52,600 nucleotides of DNA from Bacteroidota bacterium (GTDB lineage: Bacteria; Bacteroidota; Bacteroidia; Bacteroidales; FEN-979): NCBI GenBank assembly GCA_026391835.1, contig JAPLDF010000049.1, forward strand, positions 1 to 52,600, read 5' to 3'. Shown here in pieces: positions 45,444 to 52,600 of the stretch (position 1 is its first letter; every line of letters begins with the position of its first letter). A program made the position numbers and the translations under genes. The notes under the pieces are model-generated. The model had not been told where the DNA came from, made no database searches, and worked only from the letters and a program-made list of their open reading frames with translations.

Positions 45444-46238
45444 TTAAAAGCGTATGGTAAAATCTTCTTTGCTTAACTCTTCCTTAAAAAACACGATCCC
45501 CATGTGGTAAATATCAATACTTACCTTTACAAGCGGGTGTTTCCGGATGATGTTCCAGGCATCCTCCATCCCGGCCGACCAGTGAATGTCATCGAAAACA
45601 AAAATCGTATCAGGATGAATATGTTGCAAACACTTTTCAAAATAGGCCAGGGTAGGCTCCTTTTTATGATTTCCATCAAAAAAAACAAGGTCCGGCGAAG
45701 GCATTTCGTTTAATGCTAACGCAAGTTTATCTTCAAAATTACCGGTGATGACATGGATATTTTTAAGCCCGGTTTTGTCAAAATTCTCGCGGGCCAGGTT
45801 GGCCGAATCAATGCAGCCTTCGATGGTGACAATCCTGCTGTCGGGAGCGGCGAGCGCAAAATAGATGGTGCTGATACCAAGCGAGGTTCCCAGTTCAAGA
45901 ATGGACGATGGCTTGTAGTGACGAATCAGCCGGAAAAGGAATTCACCATTTTTCCGGTTCACAGATGAATGGTGTATGATATCCTTCACCCGCACAAACC
46001 GCTGATCACATGGATAGTCCTTGCACCTGGCACCCATATCCTTGCGCTTGATGAACCTGCTTACCGTTTCGAGCTCCTTGCGCAGCCTGTTGACCACCCT
46101 GTATTGAATATAAATATGCTCGTCCTTTAAGACATCCTGATAAAAGCCAAAGACGAACGGAGAGTGTATTTTGTACTTCGATTGCGCCCTGACCGTATGT
46201 TTCAGGTAACCAACCATCGCTTCGACCTGCCTGCTCAT
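45444..46238 (-). CDS. Class I SAM-dependent methyltransferase
   Basis: A 264-residue protein with an O-methyltransferase-like core. SAM-binding motif ILELGTSLGISTIYFA is at about 115-130, followed by IVTIEGC (motif post-I), the acidic LVFFDGNHKKEPTLAYF (about 184) and IFVFDDIHWSAGM. The N-terminal 100 residues are basic and helical. Substrate is unknown. First gene of the minus-strand four-gene operon, preceded by a good promoter match. Confidence 0.85.
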   Translation of the reverse strand: MSRQVEAMVGYLKHTVRAQSKYKIHSPFVFGFYQDVLKDEHIYIQYRVVNRLRKELETVSRFIKRKDMGARCKDYPCDQRFVRVKDIIHHSSVNRKNGEFLFRLIRHYKPSSILELGTSLGISTIYFALAAPDSRIVTIEGCIDSANLARENFDKTGLKNIHVITGNFEDKLALALNEMPSPDLVFFDGNHKKEPTLAYFEKCLQHIHPDTIFVFDDIHWSAGMEDAWNIIRKHPLVKVSIDIYHMGIVFFKEELSKEDFTIRF

Positions 46239-46256
46239 AGTTTAGAAATAATGCTA

Positions 46257-46287
46257 CAAATTTAGCTTTAATTCAATAGAATGACAA
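46257..46287 (-). promoter_or_regulatory. Promoter of methyltransferase operon
   Basis: On the minus strand TTG (complement of 46285-46287), a 20-bp spacer and TAAATTTG (complement of 46257-46264), an exact -7 box, 18 bp upstream of the ATG at 46238. Confidence 0.6.
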
Positions 46288-46349
46288 GTTTGACGATTGT
46301 ACGCCGAAATAGTTACAAGCGATATTCAAACAGGCAAACCTGTTTTTAC

Positions 46350-46357
46350 TAACTTTG
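46350..46357 (+). promoter_or_regulatory. Putative -7 box of prenyltransferase gene
   Basis: TAACTTTG, exact match to TAnnTTTG, 18 bp before the ATG at 46376. No TTTG at the usual upstream distance. Confidence 0.4.
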
Positions 46358-46375
46358 CTGCCAAATTAAGCCGGA

Positions 46376-47251
46376 ATGCCTGTTGTGAGAAATTCAAAGA
46401 TTGCAGACTATTTTTCCCTCGTTAAAATCAATCATACCATTTTTTCTTTACCATTTGCCCTTATTGGCTTTTTCCTGGCCGTAAATTCCAATCACTACGA
46501 CCTGAGTATCCGTTCGTTGGTGCTCGTCTTGTTCTGTGTTCTTTTTGCGCGCAATGCAGCCATGGGATTTAACCGCTATGTTGACCGTGAGTTTGATAAA
46601 AAGAACCCCCGGACCGCTTTGCGTGAGATTCCGAACGAGGTCATCACTCCCGGATCAGCCCTTTTATTTGTGATCATCAATGCAGTGCTTTTTATCATGT
46701 CAAGCTACCTGCTTAATTTCCTGTGCTTCCTGCTCTCCCCGTTAGCGCTGCTGGTAGTGCTGGGTTACAGCCTTACCAAGCGTTTTACCTATTTGTCGCA
46801 CGTATTCCTCGGGCTGGGCCTTGCCCTTGCTCCCATTGGCGCTTACCTGGCTGTTACGGCCCGTTTCGAACTGCTCCCGGTGATCTATTCGTTTATCGTC
46901 ATTTTCTGGGTGGCCGGTTTCGATATTTTATATGCATTGCAGGATATCGAGTTTGACCGGAAAGAAAAACTGAAATCCCTGCCTGCAAGGCTGGGGCGGA
47001 CCAAAGCGCTAGTCCTTTCCCTGCTGTTCCATCTCTTTGCACTCATCCTTGTCGCCGCCGGGGGGATCATCGGCGGTTTCCACCTGTTATACTGGATCGG
47101 TGCAGCCATATTCGCGATCCTGCTTTGCTATGAGCATATCATTGTAAAGCCGACCGACATTTCCCGTGTGAACCTTGCTTTTGCCACCATGAACGGCATG
47201 GCCTCCGTGATCTTCGCCTGTTTTCTCATCGCCGATCTCTATTTGCGTTAA
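46376..47251 (+). CDS. UbiA-family prenyltransferase (MqnP-like)
   Basis: A 291-residue integral membrane prenyltransferase. The first Asp-rich motif is NRYVDREFDKKNPRT (about 63-77) and the second DILYALQDIEFDRKE (about 183-197); about eight transmembrane helices surround them. The motif pattern fits UbiA-like enzymes of the futalosine menaquinone pathway (MqnP) rather than MenA. It would add a polyprenyl tail to an aromatic ring at the inner membrane, supplying quinone for enzymes such as the NADH dehydrogenase in this window. Monocistronic; divergent from the methyltransferase operon. Confidence 0.85.
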   Translation: MPVVRNSKIADYFSLVKINHTIFSLPFALIGFFLAVNSNHYDLSIRSLVLVLFCVLFARNAAMGFNRYVDREFDKKNPRTALREIPNEVITPGSALLFVIINAVLFIMSSYLLNFLCFLLSPLALLVVLGYSLTKRFTYLSHVFLGLGLALAPIGAYLAVTARFELLPVIYSFIVIFWVAGFDILYALQDIEFDRKEKLKSLPARLGRTKALVLSLLFHLFALILVAAGGIIGGFHLLYWIGAAIFAILLCYEHIIVKPTDISRVNLAFATMNGMASVIFACFLIADLYLR

Positions 47252-47361
47252 TCCATCCTGGCAGTCTGCAGAAGAAACATGATAGAAAATTTCGTCTTCT
47301 CAATGGGGCAGCGAAAGAACTGTTATGCCTCTCGAAAATCAGTTCATCATTCATAATCAAT

Positions 47362-47405
47362 CACTTTGTGCCCTTTGTGCAGTACTTCGTGTCCTTTGTG
47401 GTTTA
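47362..47405. repeat. Solitary CCACAAAGG-type repeat arm (inverted)
   Basis: Read on the minus strand this begins TAAACCACAAAGGACACGAAG and continues with GCACAAAGGGCACAAAG, similar to the arms of the GxxExxY elements. It lies in the 162-bp gap between the convergent prenyltransferase and barrel-protein genes. Confidence 0.45.
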
Positions 47406-47413
47406 AAATATTC

Positions 47414-48349
47414 CTAAAATTTCACCGCGAATGAAACAAAGGGAATTCCCATAAAAAAGACTTGCGCAATGTCTTTGTTGTTAATAAATGCCAGGTCCAC
47501 ACTGATTGATTCACCCAGGAAACGCAGTCCATAAGAAAAAACAGCATAAGGAACTCCGTTTTCACCCGCGCCGGGAATGATCCAGTTTTCAGATACGAAT
47601 GCGAGTTTTCGCGCTAACCTTGCCGTGCCGCTGAGCGTGATCATGGGGTTCTTCTGCCATACCCATTCCTCATGTTCACTTGAGGAATACGCCAGTCCTA
47701 TACCACCGGTAATATTATAATCTGCCGTTCCGTAGGTCACAAGTCCGTAAAAGTTGGACATTCTGAACTGGTCACCGAGTACCTGGGCATATAAGACACC
47801 GGCGCCCAGTCTCAGGTTGTTAGCCACCTTAAATCCAACTTTCGGGGTGATATAAAAGGTAGGCATAAAATCACCCGCGGTCAATGACCCTATAGTAGTG
47901 AGAAACTCAATACCTCCGCCCACTGAGAACCATCTCGTCACGCCCACGTTAAATGAATTAAACACGACCAGGGTATTCTGGTAATACCCCTCTCCGGGCT
48001 CAAGCGTAAAAGCGGATGGTGCGAAGAAGTACCTTCCGGGAAGCGGGGTAGGGAACCAGTACTTCCCTTTCCTCACCATCTTGTTCTCCAGGATCTGGGC
48101 GCTCTTTATTTTACCGTAAGCTATCCTGATCGCTCCAAGGTCAGCCGTCAGAATGGTAAGGGTATCGTTCCTGTTTTCACTGAATTTGCCAATGTATGAG
48201 GATCCTTCTTTTAACTTAACCTGCACCGTGGCCGATGTATCATGGAATTTGGCGAGGGAGTCAATTTTAACCTGGCCTGATGCAACGGTACAAATGACCA
48301 TGGCAACCAGCACCAGCATTGCTGAATAATTTATTCTTCGTGTTTTCAT
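47414..48349 (-). CDS. Outer-membrane beta-barrel-like protein
   Basis: A 311-residue exported protein with a signal peptide (about 1-26, YSAMLVLVAMVICTVASGQ). An N-terminal region (about 40-85) resembles an SH3/Sm-like sheet (VQVKLKEGSSYIGKF ... LGAIRIAYGKIKSAQ). The rest shows alternating beta strands rich in aromatic and Gly residues and a C-terminal FVSFAVKF, typical of an outer-membrane barrel. I do not recognise a named family. The ATG at 48349 begins the signal peptide; an upstream start at 48394 is less likely. Confidence 0.75.
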   Translation of the reverse strand: MKTRRINYSAMLVLVAMVICTVASGQVKIDSLAKFHDTSATVQVKLKEGSSYIGKFSENRNDTLTILTADLGAIRIAYGKIKSAQILENKMVRKGKYWFPTPLPGRYFFAPSAFTLEPGEGYYQNTLVVFNSFNVGVTRWFSVGGGIEFLTTIGSLTAGDFMPTFYITPKVGFKVANNLRLGAGVLYAQVLGDQFRMSNFYGLVTYGTADYNITGGIGLAYSSSEHEEWVWQKNPMITLSGTARLARKLAFVSENWIIPGAGENGVPYAVFSYGLRFLGESISVDLAFINNKDIAQVFFMGIPFVSFAVKF

Positions 48350-48684
48350 GGGGTTCCTTTTTTTATTGCATAGATAAAAGTACTGCCATGCCATAGGGAA
48401 ACAAAATTGAACTTCCCTTCACCATGGCCGTAATTCGTGCCAAATCCAAATTTTGCTGGCCTCCTCGGTTCATCCTCCGCAGAAATTGCATATGGCAAAG
48501 ACAAATCACTTTTTTTTGCGTTTTTTACTACTTTTTCTGTCCGGAACCGGGAACCTGAGATAAAAACTGATTTGCCCCACTGGTTGGTCAGGCGATTTAC
48601 ATGATGAAAGAATTTACAATTATTGTTTATAAGGCTATAAATCCAAATGATGCATGAAAGCGCACATATGTTGTTGGATGCATG
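48350..48684. other. Gene-free stretch, nothing recognised
   Basis: No gene, hairpin or repeat is evident to me in these 335 bp beyond T-rich tracts (48508-48535). Short frames in it lack family features. Confidence 0.4.
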
Positions 48685-49135
48685 TTAACCACAAAGGCGT
48701 AGAAGGAGGCACGAAGGCGCACGAAGGATTATTTTACAACTTTGCGGATCCCGTCTTTGAGGTGGCGGTGGTTGAAGTTGATGGAGCAAGCCCAACCTGC
48801 ATCCGGAAATGTTCATATAAGTTCAAATCTGTGCAAGATGAAAATCATTCAGAGATTCAACTGCTTTAATCTCAATAATGATCTTATCTTCAACAAATAA
48901 ATCCGATCTGTAGCCCAGATCAATCTTAAGATCACAAAAAAACAACGGCATACCCTGTTGTTTTTCAACCTTGAGTACTTTTCTGGATAAAGCATAATAC
49001 AGGCATTGTTCATAGGCACTTTCCAACAACCCGGGCCCTGGCTCAGAATGAACAAAAAAAGTCGAATCCAATATCTGTTTATAAATAGCCTCCCTTTGTG
49101 CGCCTTCGTGCATCCTTCTTCGCCTTTGTGGTTAA
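48685..49135. mobile_element. GxxExxY element with 43-bp inverted repeats
   Basis: Left arm 48685-48727 and right arm 49093-49135 are inverted copies matching at 40 of 43 positions (consensus begins TTAACCACAAAGGCG, ends GCGCACAAAGG). They exactly bracket the GxxExxY pseudogene: its ATG lies inside the right arm and its original stop lies 2 bp inside the left arm. A second, shorter copy lies at 50690-50898. No target duplication was identified. Mobility is inferred from the repeated gene-plus-arm structure. Confidence 0.6.
48729..49113 (-). pseudogene. GxxExxY protein, disrupted
   Basis: The first 96 codons (from 49113) encode a GxxExxY-family protein. The naming motif GLLESAY is at about 29-35, followed by the PD-(D/E)XK-like core LGYRSDLFVEDKIIIEIKAVE. 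A TGA at 48823 replaces what should be a Leu codon (HLAQI-L-TYL). After it the frame continues TYMNISGCRLGLL, then a one-base shift is needed to read INFN.RHLKDGIRKVVK and the native stop at 48729. So it has one nonsense change and one frameshift. The family is related to endonucleases; function is unknown. Confidence 0.85.
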
Positions 49136-49154
49136 AAAATCACCTCCCCCAACT

Positions 49155-49308
49155 ATTCCGGACCAGCGACCGGTAACTAGATCGCCTCTGCCAGGTGCGC
49201 TGTCTGTATATCCGCGGAGTGATCCAGGCCGGCCATGGTTCTGGAAACCTTCAGAATCCGGTCATACGCCCGTGCGGAGGGCTCCAGTTTTTCTTTGGCG
49301 GTTTTTAC
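49155..49308 (-). pseudogene. ComM/YifB 3' remnant
   Basis: Minus-strand codons 49308-49177 read [20 protein letters not shown] and on to [13 protein letters not shown], closely matching the C-terminal end of the Mg-chelatase-like ATPase ComM/YifB ([19 protein letters not shown] ... HIAEAIQYRSLDR). A TAG stands where Gln is expected, and after a one-base shift the tail YRSLVRN continues. The upstream boundary is a stop codon, and the remaining about 460 residues are absent. The remnant begins 20 bp from the end of the GxxExxY element. Confidence 0.8.
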
Positions 49309-49476
49309 CTAAAACTTGATGCGTGACATTTGTGTTTGCAATTTTTGCCTGCCATGTCTTGAAAATTGGAGGTTTTTCTGATTTTTTACAAATAAAAAAA
49401 ATAGCCTGGCAAAGTTCAATTTGGAAAATCTTCAAAGCCGATGTATTTTTATATGTTCCATTAAATATGCACTAAA
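49309..49476. other. Intergenic, promoter only
   Basis: AT-rich gap before the FISUMP gene. Apart from the promoter at 49420-49451, no feature is visible. Confidence 0.4.
49420..49451 (+). promoter_or_regulatory. Promoter of FISUMP protein gene
   Basis: TTTG at 49420-49423, a 20-bp spacer and TATTTTTA at 49444-49451 (7 of 8 to TAnnTTTG), 25 bp before the ATG at 49477. Confidence 0.55.
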
Positions 49477-50550
49477 ATGAAGGTTAACACATTTATTATC
49501 ATAGCAATCATGTGTCTTGCTGATCCGCCGTTAACCCAATCGCAGGATAAAGTTGAGATGAAACGGGATTCAGCCCACTTTAACATCTACCGTACCTGGA
49601 TTACGCCGGTTAAAAGTGGTCACACATTCACCGGTGCATTGTACAGTGTGAAAGATTCTTCGGTCCTGATAACAAACTCCTTTTCCATGAATGACTATGT
49701 ATCAGGCAAATATAAATCCACCGCGATCAATGTTAAAAGCATCATGGGTGTAGATCTAAGGAAAAACAACCGTAAAATGGTCGGTGTGCTGATTGGAACT
49801 TTTTCTGGCCTGGCTGCTGGAATAACCATTGGAATCCTAGCTGGCAGTAGCAATACAGGTAAGAATACAAGCAAAGCAGGCGGTATAGTCAATGGAGCAT
49901 TATCTGCCGGGGCCGGTGCAACTCTTGCAATTGGTACAACTCTGCTGGGTATTTCACTCGGTGCGATCATCGGGGGTCATAAAAAACACTTTGAGATCAA
50001 TGGAAACATGGGGGAATATGAACGTCAAAGAAGGGAACTGGAGCACTATTCCATCACATACAATCGCTATGGTATTGAGTCGGCGGTGACTGATTTTTCA
50101 CATCTTAAAGATTCAGTGACAGATACTGAAGGCAATGTGTATCACCTGCTGGCACTTGGCGACCAGGTCTGGATGGCGGAAAACCTCAGGGTTACCCGGT
50201 TTCCTGACGGCACAGCAATTACCGGAAGTACCAAAGGAAGATTTGAAAAGGAGATCCTCTATAACTGGCAGTCGGTAACAGATACCCGCCATATTTGTCC
50301 GGCCGGGTGGCATGTACCAACGATGGCCGAATGGGCCTCACTATGCAGTAAGCTCGGCGGAGAAAATTATGCTGCTGCTAAATTGGACGGGATTTTTACA
50401 GCGAGGGGCGGGCCGGTAAAATGGTGGTCATCGACAAGTTCGGATGCGGAAAATGCACTATGCTTTTATTGTAACCTGGAAACCGCAATTGTGTCATTTT
50501 TCAACCGGCAAAAAGCCACAAACCTGTCAGTGCGTTGCATCCGTGATTAA
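49477..50550 (+). CDS. FISUMP domain-containing protein
   Basis: A 357-residue protein. A short signal sequence (about 1-22) precedes a 110-residue beta-rich region. A Gly/Ala-rich hydrophobic stretch with two helices (about 107-127 and 138-167, GVLIGTFSGLAAGITIGILAG and a second GXXXG-rich helix) resembles glycine-zipper membrane segments. The C-terminal 150 residues are a FISUMP domain (Fibrobacter succinogenes major paralogous domain): VTDTEGNVYHLLALGDQVWMAENL in its first half, ICPAGWHVPTMAEW and the final SVRCIRD. Likely envelope-located. Glycine zipper plus FISUMP in one protein is an unusual combination to my knowledge. Confidence 0.82.
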   Translation: MKVNTFIIIAIMCLADPPLTQSQDKVEMKRDSAHFNIYRTWITPVKSGHTFTGALYSVKDSSVLITNSFSMNDYVSGKYKSTAINVKSIMGVDLRKNNRKMVGVLIGTFSGLAAGITIGILAGSSNTGKNTSKAGGIVNGALSAGAGATLAIGTTLLGISLGAIIGGHKKHFEINGNMGEYERQRRELEHYSITYNRYGIESAVTDFSHLKDSVTDTEGNVYHLLALGDQVWMAENLRVTRFPDGTAITGSTKGRFEKEILYNWQSVTDTRHICPAGWHVPTMAEWASLCSKLGGENYAAAKLDGIFTARGGPVKWWSSTSSDAENALCFYCNLETAIVSFFNRQKATNLSVRCIRD

Positions 50551-50689
50551 TTAACCTGAACAACATTCTGAGCCTTATTAAGCCTGGCGAATGGCAGGAT
50601 TATGGAGTATGGTTAAACCGAAAAGAATACGAGTCATTTCCTGAATGAAAATCCGTCATTAACAGGGGAAGGGAAAGTTATAAAAAACG
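50551..50689. other. Gene-free stretch, nothing recognised
   Basis: AT-rich sequence between the FISUMP gene and the second GxxExxY element; no feature seen. Confidence 0.35.
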
Positions 50690-50898
50690 AACCACAAAGG
50701 CGAAGAAGGATGCACGAAGGCGCACAAAGGATTATTTTACAACTCTGTGGATCCCGTCTTATGGGTAGCGTTGGTTAAAATTAAAAAGCAACCCCGGTCC
50801 AGGTTCAGAATGAACAAAAAAAAGGCATATCCAGAATCTGTTCATAAATAGCCTCCCTTTGTGCGCCTTGGTGCATCCTTCTTCGACTTAGTGGTTAA
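50690..50898. mobile_element. Second GxxExxY element, internally deleted
   Basis: Left arm 50690-50730 and right arm 50856-50898 are inverted copies differing at 3 of 41 positions, and match the arms of the element at 48685-49135. Only 125 bp remain between them, a deleted GxxExxY gene. Confidence 0.6.
50732..50876 (-). pseudogene. GxxExxY gene remnant, internal deletion
   Basis: The 5' part from 50876 encodes a start like that of the copy at 49113 (REAIYEQILD, then FFVHSEPGPGLL). It then jumps directly to the 3' end, which in another frame reads NFNQRYP, stop, DGIHRVVK, stop at 50732. The catalytic core is missing. Clearly non-functional. Confidence 0.8.
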
Positions 50899-51194
50899 AG
50901 ATAACCAGCTTTTATGCTATCCAGTTGAAGGTAGTTTAAATTCGATTAGACAAACGCAAATTATAACAACAACCATTGAAACACCTAAACGAATAAAGTT
51001 GCTTATTGTGGTTAATTTAGCCCACTATTCTACTCCCCATTTCTTAGACCAGCGAATGTCTTTTCTTAATTGAATTTAAAAGAGTTGTTTGTGTTGTAAT
51101 TGCTGTTAATAGCGGGCAATAACTCGTTTTAGAGTTATTCTCGCTATTAGCGGCTTTTCTTTTTTGGTTCTTTTTTCTTTTGTTCATAACTATT

Positions 51195-52055
51195 TCAAGC
51201 AGCTACTTTAAACAATTGTACAGGACTTACCCGACCTATTCCCTGATGCGGCTTTCTATTATTGTATGTGTTGAAAAAGCCCTTCAGTCCTATAAACAAT
51301 AGCGTTCCACTATCAACGGGATGCAAATAAACATAATCCTGTTTTACCGTACGCCAGAGCCGTTCGATGAAAATGTTATCAATGGCCCTGCCTTTACCGT
51401 CCATGCTTATCTTTATTTCTGCATTCTCAACATATTCCGTCCACAATGCACAAGTGAACTGACTGCCTTGGTCGGAGTTGATGATCTCTGGCTTGCCATG
51501 GCTTGCCACGGCTTGTTTAAATACCGCCAGGGTGTTTTCTGCATCCAGGGTGTTGAACACGTCCCAGCCAACAACAAACCGACTGTACAGGTCTATTATG
51601 GCAGTAAGATACATAAACCCGCCTGTCATCGGTATGTACGTAATATCGACCGCCCAGACCTGGTTAGGTCTCACTGCTTTCAGACCTCTTAAAAGATACG
51701 GTCGGATATATTTGGCACTGCCCAGTTTGCTCAGGTTTCGTTTGGGGTATATTGCCATAAGTCCCATCTTGCGAAGCAATCTGCGAACACGCTTGACATT
51801 GACCAAAAAACCGCATAAAAACAAATAATCCTGCATCTGTAGCACGCCATAGGTCGGATGATCCAGATAATGCTCATCCATCAGCCTCATGAATTCAAGG
51901 TTTTCCGCTGATTCACCAAGCGTTTGATAATACACATTACTGCGGCTTATCCCCACAAGATCACATTGGCTTCTGATGCTTATGTTCTTGTTTTCAACAA
52001 TATAACTCATGACCTCTTTCACAGACCTGCCATTTTTGAAATTTTTTTTAGCCAA
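51195..52055 (-). CDS. IS3-family transposase OrfB (DDE integrase core)
   Basis: A 286-residue integrase. An N-terminal HTH_21-type region (SIRSQCDLVGISRSNVYY, about 26-43) precedes the rve core. The DDE triad lies in VWAVDITYIP (D), INSDQGSQFT (D) and IDNIFIERLWRTVK (E). It begins with a TTG at 52055 in the -1 frame relative to OrfA. A run of eight A on the coding strand (complement of 52042-52049) in the overlap is a likely slippery site for a -1 frameshift giving the OrfAB transposase. The frame is open throughout, so the element may be active. Confidence 0.92.
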   Translation of the reverse strand: MAKKNFKNGRSVKEVMSYIVENKNISIRSQCDLVGISRSNVYYQTLGESAENLEFMRLMDEHYLDHPTYGVLQMQDYLFLCGFLVNVKRVRRLLRKMGLMAIYPKRNLSKLGSAKYIRPYLLRGLKAVRPNQVWAVDITYIPMTGGFMYLTAIIDLYSRFVVGWDVFNTLDAENTLAVFKQAVASHGKPEIINSDQGSQFTCALWTEYVENAEIKISMDGKGRAIDNIFIERLWRTVKQDYVYLHPVDSGTLLFIGLKGFFNTYNNRKPHQGIGRVSPVQLFKVAA

Positions 52056-52306
52056 TCACGCTCCATTTCGAGTCGCCCGATCTTGGCAAACAGCTTCTCT
52101 CGTTCTGCTTCAAAGTTTTCTTCGGGCGGAGCCGTTTCAAAGATCTCCGATGACCGCTCGATAAATTCCTGCTTCCACTTTGAGATCATGTTAGGATGAA
52201 CCTCAAATCGCTTTGCTAATTCTGCCAGTGACTCCCGCTCTTTGAGCGCTTCAATGGCTACCTGGGCTTTAAAACCCGCTGTAAATTTTCTCCTTTTTGC
52301 TTTCAT
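52019..52306 (-). CDS. IS3-family transposase OrfA (HTH)
   Basis: A 95-residue HTH_Tnp_1 protein: RRKFTAGFKAQVAIEALKE at the start, then the helix-turn-helix SLAELAKRFEVHPNMISKWK and a C-terminal leucine-zipper-like coil (FEAEREKLFAKIGRLEMERDWL quoted in part). It binds the element ends. Overlaps OrfB by 37 bp, including the A8 run. Confidence 0.92.
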   Translation of the reverse strand: MKAKRRKFTAGFKAQVAIEALKERESLAELAKRFEVHPNMISKWKQEFIERSSEIFETAPPEENFEAEREKLFAKIGRLEMERDWLKKISKMAGL

Positions 52307-52375
52307 AATCCACGGTTAAATTAGTATAAATTTTCAACTTAACTCGTGGTCTGAAATTTGGGGAGTATTATACAC

Positions 52376-52516
52376 ACACCAGCTTATATTTCAGTTTATC
52401 CAACACTACCATTAATAACTAAAAATGGTTGGAGTGTAACAGGTGGTTATGATTTTATCAATAAAATCTATTATGCAGGTATAAGTAAAACCATATCATT
52501 CAGAAAGAGCATTTAA
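52376..52516 (+). pseudogene. 3' fragment of an unknown gene, cut by the IS
   Basis: Directly beyond the IS right end an open frame reads YISVYPTLPLITKNGWSVTG and on through GGYDFINKIYYAGISKTISF to a TAA at 52514. It has no start codon. The short alternating beta pattern is like the last strands of a barrel or a secreted protein, but I do not recognise it. No matching 5' part was found on the other side of the IS. The remaining 84 bp to the window end show nothing clear. Confidence 0.4.
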
Positions 52517-52600
52517 CAATTACAAGAATATAAACTAAGAAAAACTAAACTACATGAGTGAAATATTTAGAAGTCCAGAATTTTGAACATTACCAGGTGC

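Larger units (their letters stand above)
51024..52374 (-). mobile_element. IS3-family insertion sequence
   Basis: An element of about 1.35 kb with two overlapping transposase frames. Imperfect ends share TACTCCCCA...AGACCA: the left end has TACTCCCCAT at 51031-51040, and the right end on the minus strand begins about TGTATAATACTCCCC near 52374. The match is interrupted by small indels, so boundaries are approximate to a few bp. No clean target duplication was seen. The left 100 bp inside the element contain a hairpin around GCGGGCAATAACTCG / CGAGTTATTCTCGC-like bases (about 51112-51155). Confidence 0.8.

Noticed and set aside
48654-48869. Small plus-strand frame over the left element arm
   Set aside because: It is the complement of the GxxExxY pseudogene end and its inverted repeat.
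50861-51073. Small plus-strand frame of 70 codons left of the IS
   Set aside because: It begins in the GxxExxY arm and runs through the IS end; no family features, so it is treated as chance.

Overview
The window looks like a chromosomal piece of a Bacteroidota genome, most likely of the order Bacteroidales or a close relative. The evidence is: proteins with type IX secretion (T9SS) C-terminal sorting domains; a complete-looking Bacteroidota-type division and cell-wall (dcw) cluster with a PASTA-bearing FtsI and no separate ddl; a FISUMP-domain protein; a UbiA-like prenyltransferase of the futalosine-menaquinone type; and several upstream regions with the Bacteroidota promoter pattern TTTG-N19-21-TAnnTTTG. 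GC content is moderate. No rRNA, tRNA or CRISPR array was recognised.

Layout. 1-258: a cluster of small hairpins. 259-5352: a DUF1214 protein divergent from a short-chain dehydrogenase, then a DUF4143 ATPase and a T9SS-secreted protein. 5467-9079 (minus): citrate synthase and aconitase, an apparent TCA-cycle operon. 9245-12289: AI-2E family transporter, YtxH protein, holin-like membrane protein, small helical protein and a radical SAM/SPASM protein. 12383-13989: secreted alpha/beta hydrolase and CutC. 13999-18156 (minus): DUF2442/DUF4160 pair, a sirtuin and a large Ig-repeat/DUF1566 surface protein. 18318-26696: GH2 beta-galactosidase, type II NADH dehydrogenase, a sigma-54-type response regulator and an FG-GAP T9SS protein. 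27001-42424: the dcw operon (mraZ, rsmH, ftsL-like, ftsI, murE, mraY, murD remnant, ftsW, murG-murC fusion, ftsQ, ftsA, ftsZ, yqeY). 42449-46238 (minus): a four-gene operon (geranylgeranyl-reductase-like FAD enzyme, PfkB/RfaE1-like kinase, ABC ATPase, methyltransferase). 46376-48349: UbiA-family prenyltransferase and an outer-membrane barrel protein. 48685-52600: a decayed, mobile-element-rich stretch with two GxxExxY remnants inside inverted repeats, a comM/yifB remnant, a FISUMP protein and an IS3-family element.

The most striking points concern the dcw operon. The murD position holds only the C-terminal third of MurD, without the ATP-binding domain and with several conserved active-site residues changed. 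The next two ligase-pathway genes, murG and murC, are joined into one 849-codon reading frame, and the linker is made of a 7-bp repeat that recurs elsewhere in the window. Related short-period repeats (7-bp and 8-bp families) lie between genes, form gene 3' ends and sit inside coding regions in frame. They appear to be an active source of gene remodelling in this genome.

Separately, two copies of a GxxExxY (PD-(D/E)XK-like) gene remnant are each bracketed by about 43-bp near-identical inverted repeats. This suggests a small, poorly described mobile element; solitary copies of related repeat arms occur at two other places. All functional statements rest on motif and family recognition by eye. 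No database search was run.
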